Source: Bacteroidota bacterium (GTDB lineage Bacteria > Bacteroidota > Bacteroidia > Bacteroidales > Paludibacteraceae). From it: DNA of 64,000 nt. A model generated the notes under the pieces. The model was not told where the DNA came from and did no database searches. It was given only the letters and a program-made list of their open reading frames with translations. Both the position numbers and the translations under genes were made by a program. The DNA is taken from contig JAJYBB010000004.1 of assembly GCA_021779195.1 (NCBI GenBank), positions 1 through 64,000 of the forward strand, written 5' to 3'. Positions 63,558 to 64,000 of this stretch are shown in pieces. Each line of letters starts with the position of its first letter. The stretch's first letter is position 1.

Positions 63558-63587
63558 ATTTTACGAATTATTAATTATTCGTAAAAT
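63558..63587. repeat. 30-bp inverted repeat between sdpR and the peptide transporter gene
   Basis: ATTTTACGAAT (63558-63568) and ATTCGTAAAAT (63577-63587) are perfect 11-bp arms with an 8-nt AT spacer. There is no T-run directly after it on either strand. It could be a weak terminator of the transporter gene (120 bp past its stop) or an operator. Confidence 0.5.
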
Positions 63588-63704
63588 TTTATCTTTTAAA
63601 TTGCGTGGATATTTAATTAAAATTGAATAAAATTAGCAGAATCTGTTCAATAAATGAAGAAAAACAAATTATCCGTACAATCTCAAACCATAAAAATTAA
63701 AATA

Positions 63705-64000
63705 TTATTTTGTAATGCGTTCAAGCCACTTAAGCATGGCAAGCATTGTAAACATTGAAATCAGACATGCACCTACAAAAACTAACCACGTATACGAAAT
63801 TGGAATGCTTTTATAAAAAATGGCACCGATGAACAACAATTGATTTCCCACTGCAGTAGCTCCAAGCCAGGCGCCTTGCATGATTCCCTGATATTTTGGA
63901 GGAGCCACTTTTGAAACAAACGAAATACCCAAAGGACTGATAAAAAGCTCAGCAACGGTGAGAATAAGATAAGTACCTATTAAAATTAGAGGAGTAACCC
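63705..64000 (-). CDS. Peptide MFS transporter (POT family), C-terminal part
   Basis: The 3' end of a gene that runs off the window. The reading frame is open to the edge. Visible are the last three or so membrane segments (TPLILIGTYLILTVAELFISPLG, then GNQLLFIGAIFYK and YTWLVFVGACLISMF). AELFISPLG is the conserved POT-family segment of proton-dependent di/tripeptide transporters such as DtpT. The complete protein would be near 450-500 residues, so only about a fifth is here. Confidence 0.8.
   Translation of the reverse strand, partial: VTPLILIGTYLILTVAELFISPLGISFVSKVAPPKYQGIMQGAWLGATAVGNQLLFIGAIFYKSIPISYTWLVFVGACLISMFTMLAMLKWLERITK

Overview
The window is 64 kb of AT-rich chromosome from a member of the Bacteroidota, most likely order Bacteroidales (inference). 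The evidence is the recurrent promoter pair TTTG-N19/20-TAnnTTTG, an rpsF-rpsR-rplI operon without ssb, GldB- and PorE-like lipoproteins, a T9SS-type C-terminal domain on a secreted protease, DUF5723 and DUF4914 proteins, a cytosolic dipeptidyl peptidase III, and the long form of YidC. Shine-Dalgarno sequences are mostly absent. No rRNA, CRISPR array, intact insertion sequence or prophage was seen.

Layout. 0.2-7 kb: tRNA-Ser(UGA), then a minus-strand nucleotide and one-carbon block (pyrB-pyrI-flavin reductase-glyA-phoH-purC) whose leader carries an attenuator-like hairpin. 7-19 kb: tRNA-Thr(CGU), small hypotheticals, outer-membrane proteins, a RecD-like helicase, DPP III, a Wzi-like barrel and coaE. 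19-26 kb: an M6 protease, a DMT-family protein, a TtcA-like protein, and an XRE-cupin regulator next to a DUF4914 P-loop protein. 26-34 kb: the accessory block described below, followed by a Rieske oxygenase. 34-41 kb: the ribosomal protein operon, a slipin, ETF-QO and a fused EtfBA. 41-46 kb: two secreted glycosidases (GH105 and GH106). 46-61 kb: PiT phosphate transport with its DUF47 partner, a small ferredoxin, gldB, yidC, pyrG, asnA, folA, thyA, a PorE-like protein, a DUF1015 protein and proS. 61-64 kb: an alpha/beta hydrolase with sdpI and sdpR, and the C-terminal end of a peptide transporter.

The most unusual part is 26.3-32.6 kb. Eight genes run on the minus strand, starting with an ArsM-like methyltransferase. 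Next comes an unlisted 35-residue peptide with five cysteines (31155-31262), then a strong hairpin and a radical SAM/SPASM protein. After these come an N-terminal thioredoxin fused to a thioredoxin reductase, a DUF1847 protein, a membrane-anchored thioredoxin, a second methyltransferase and a membrane 2x[4Fe-4S] protein. The layout resembles a peptide-maturation (RiPP) cluster with its own thiol and iron-sulfur redox supply. A zinc-ribbon protein resembling the N-terminal part of an IS1595-type transposase diverges from it and may be a regulator. The product is unknown, and the function stated here is an inference.

Most annotated genes are ordinary housekeeping genes. Family names rest on motifs read by eye; no database search was possible.
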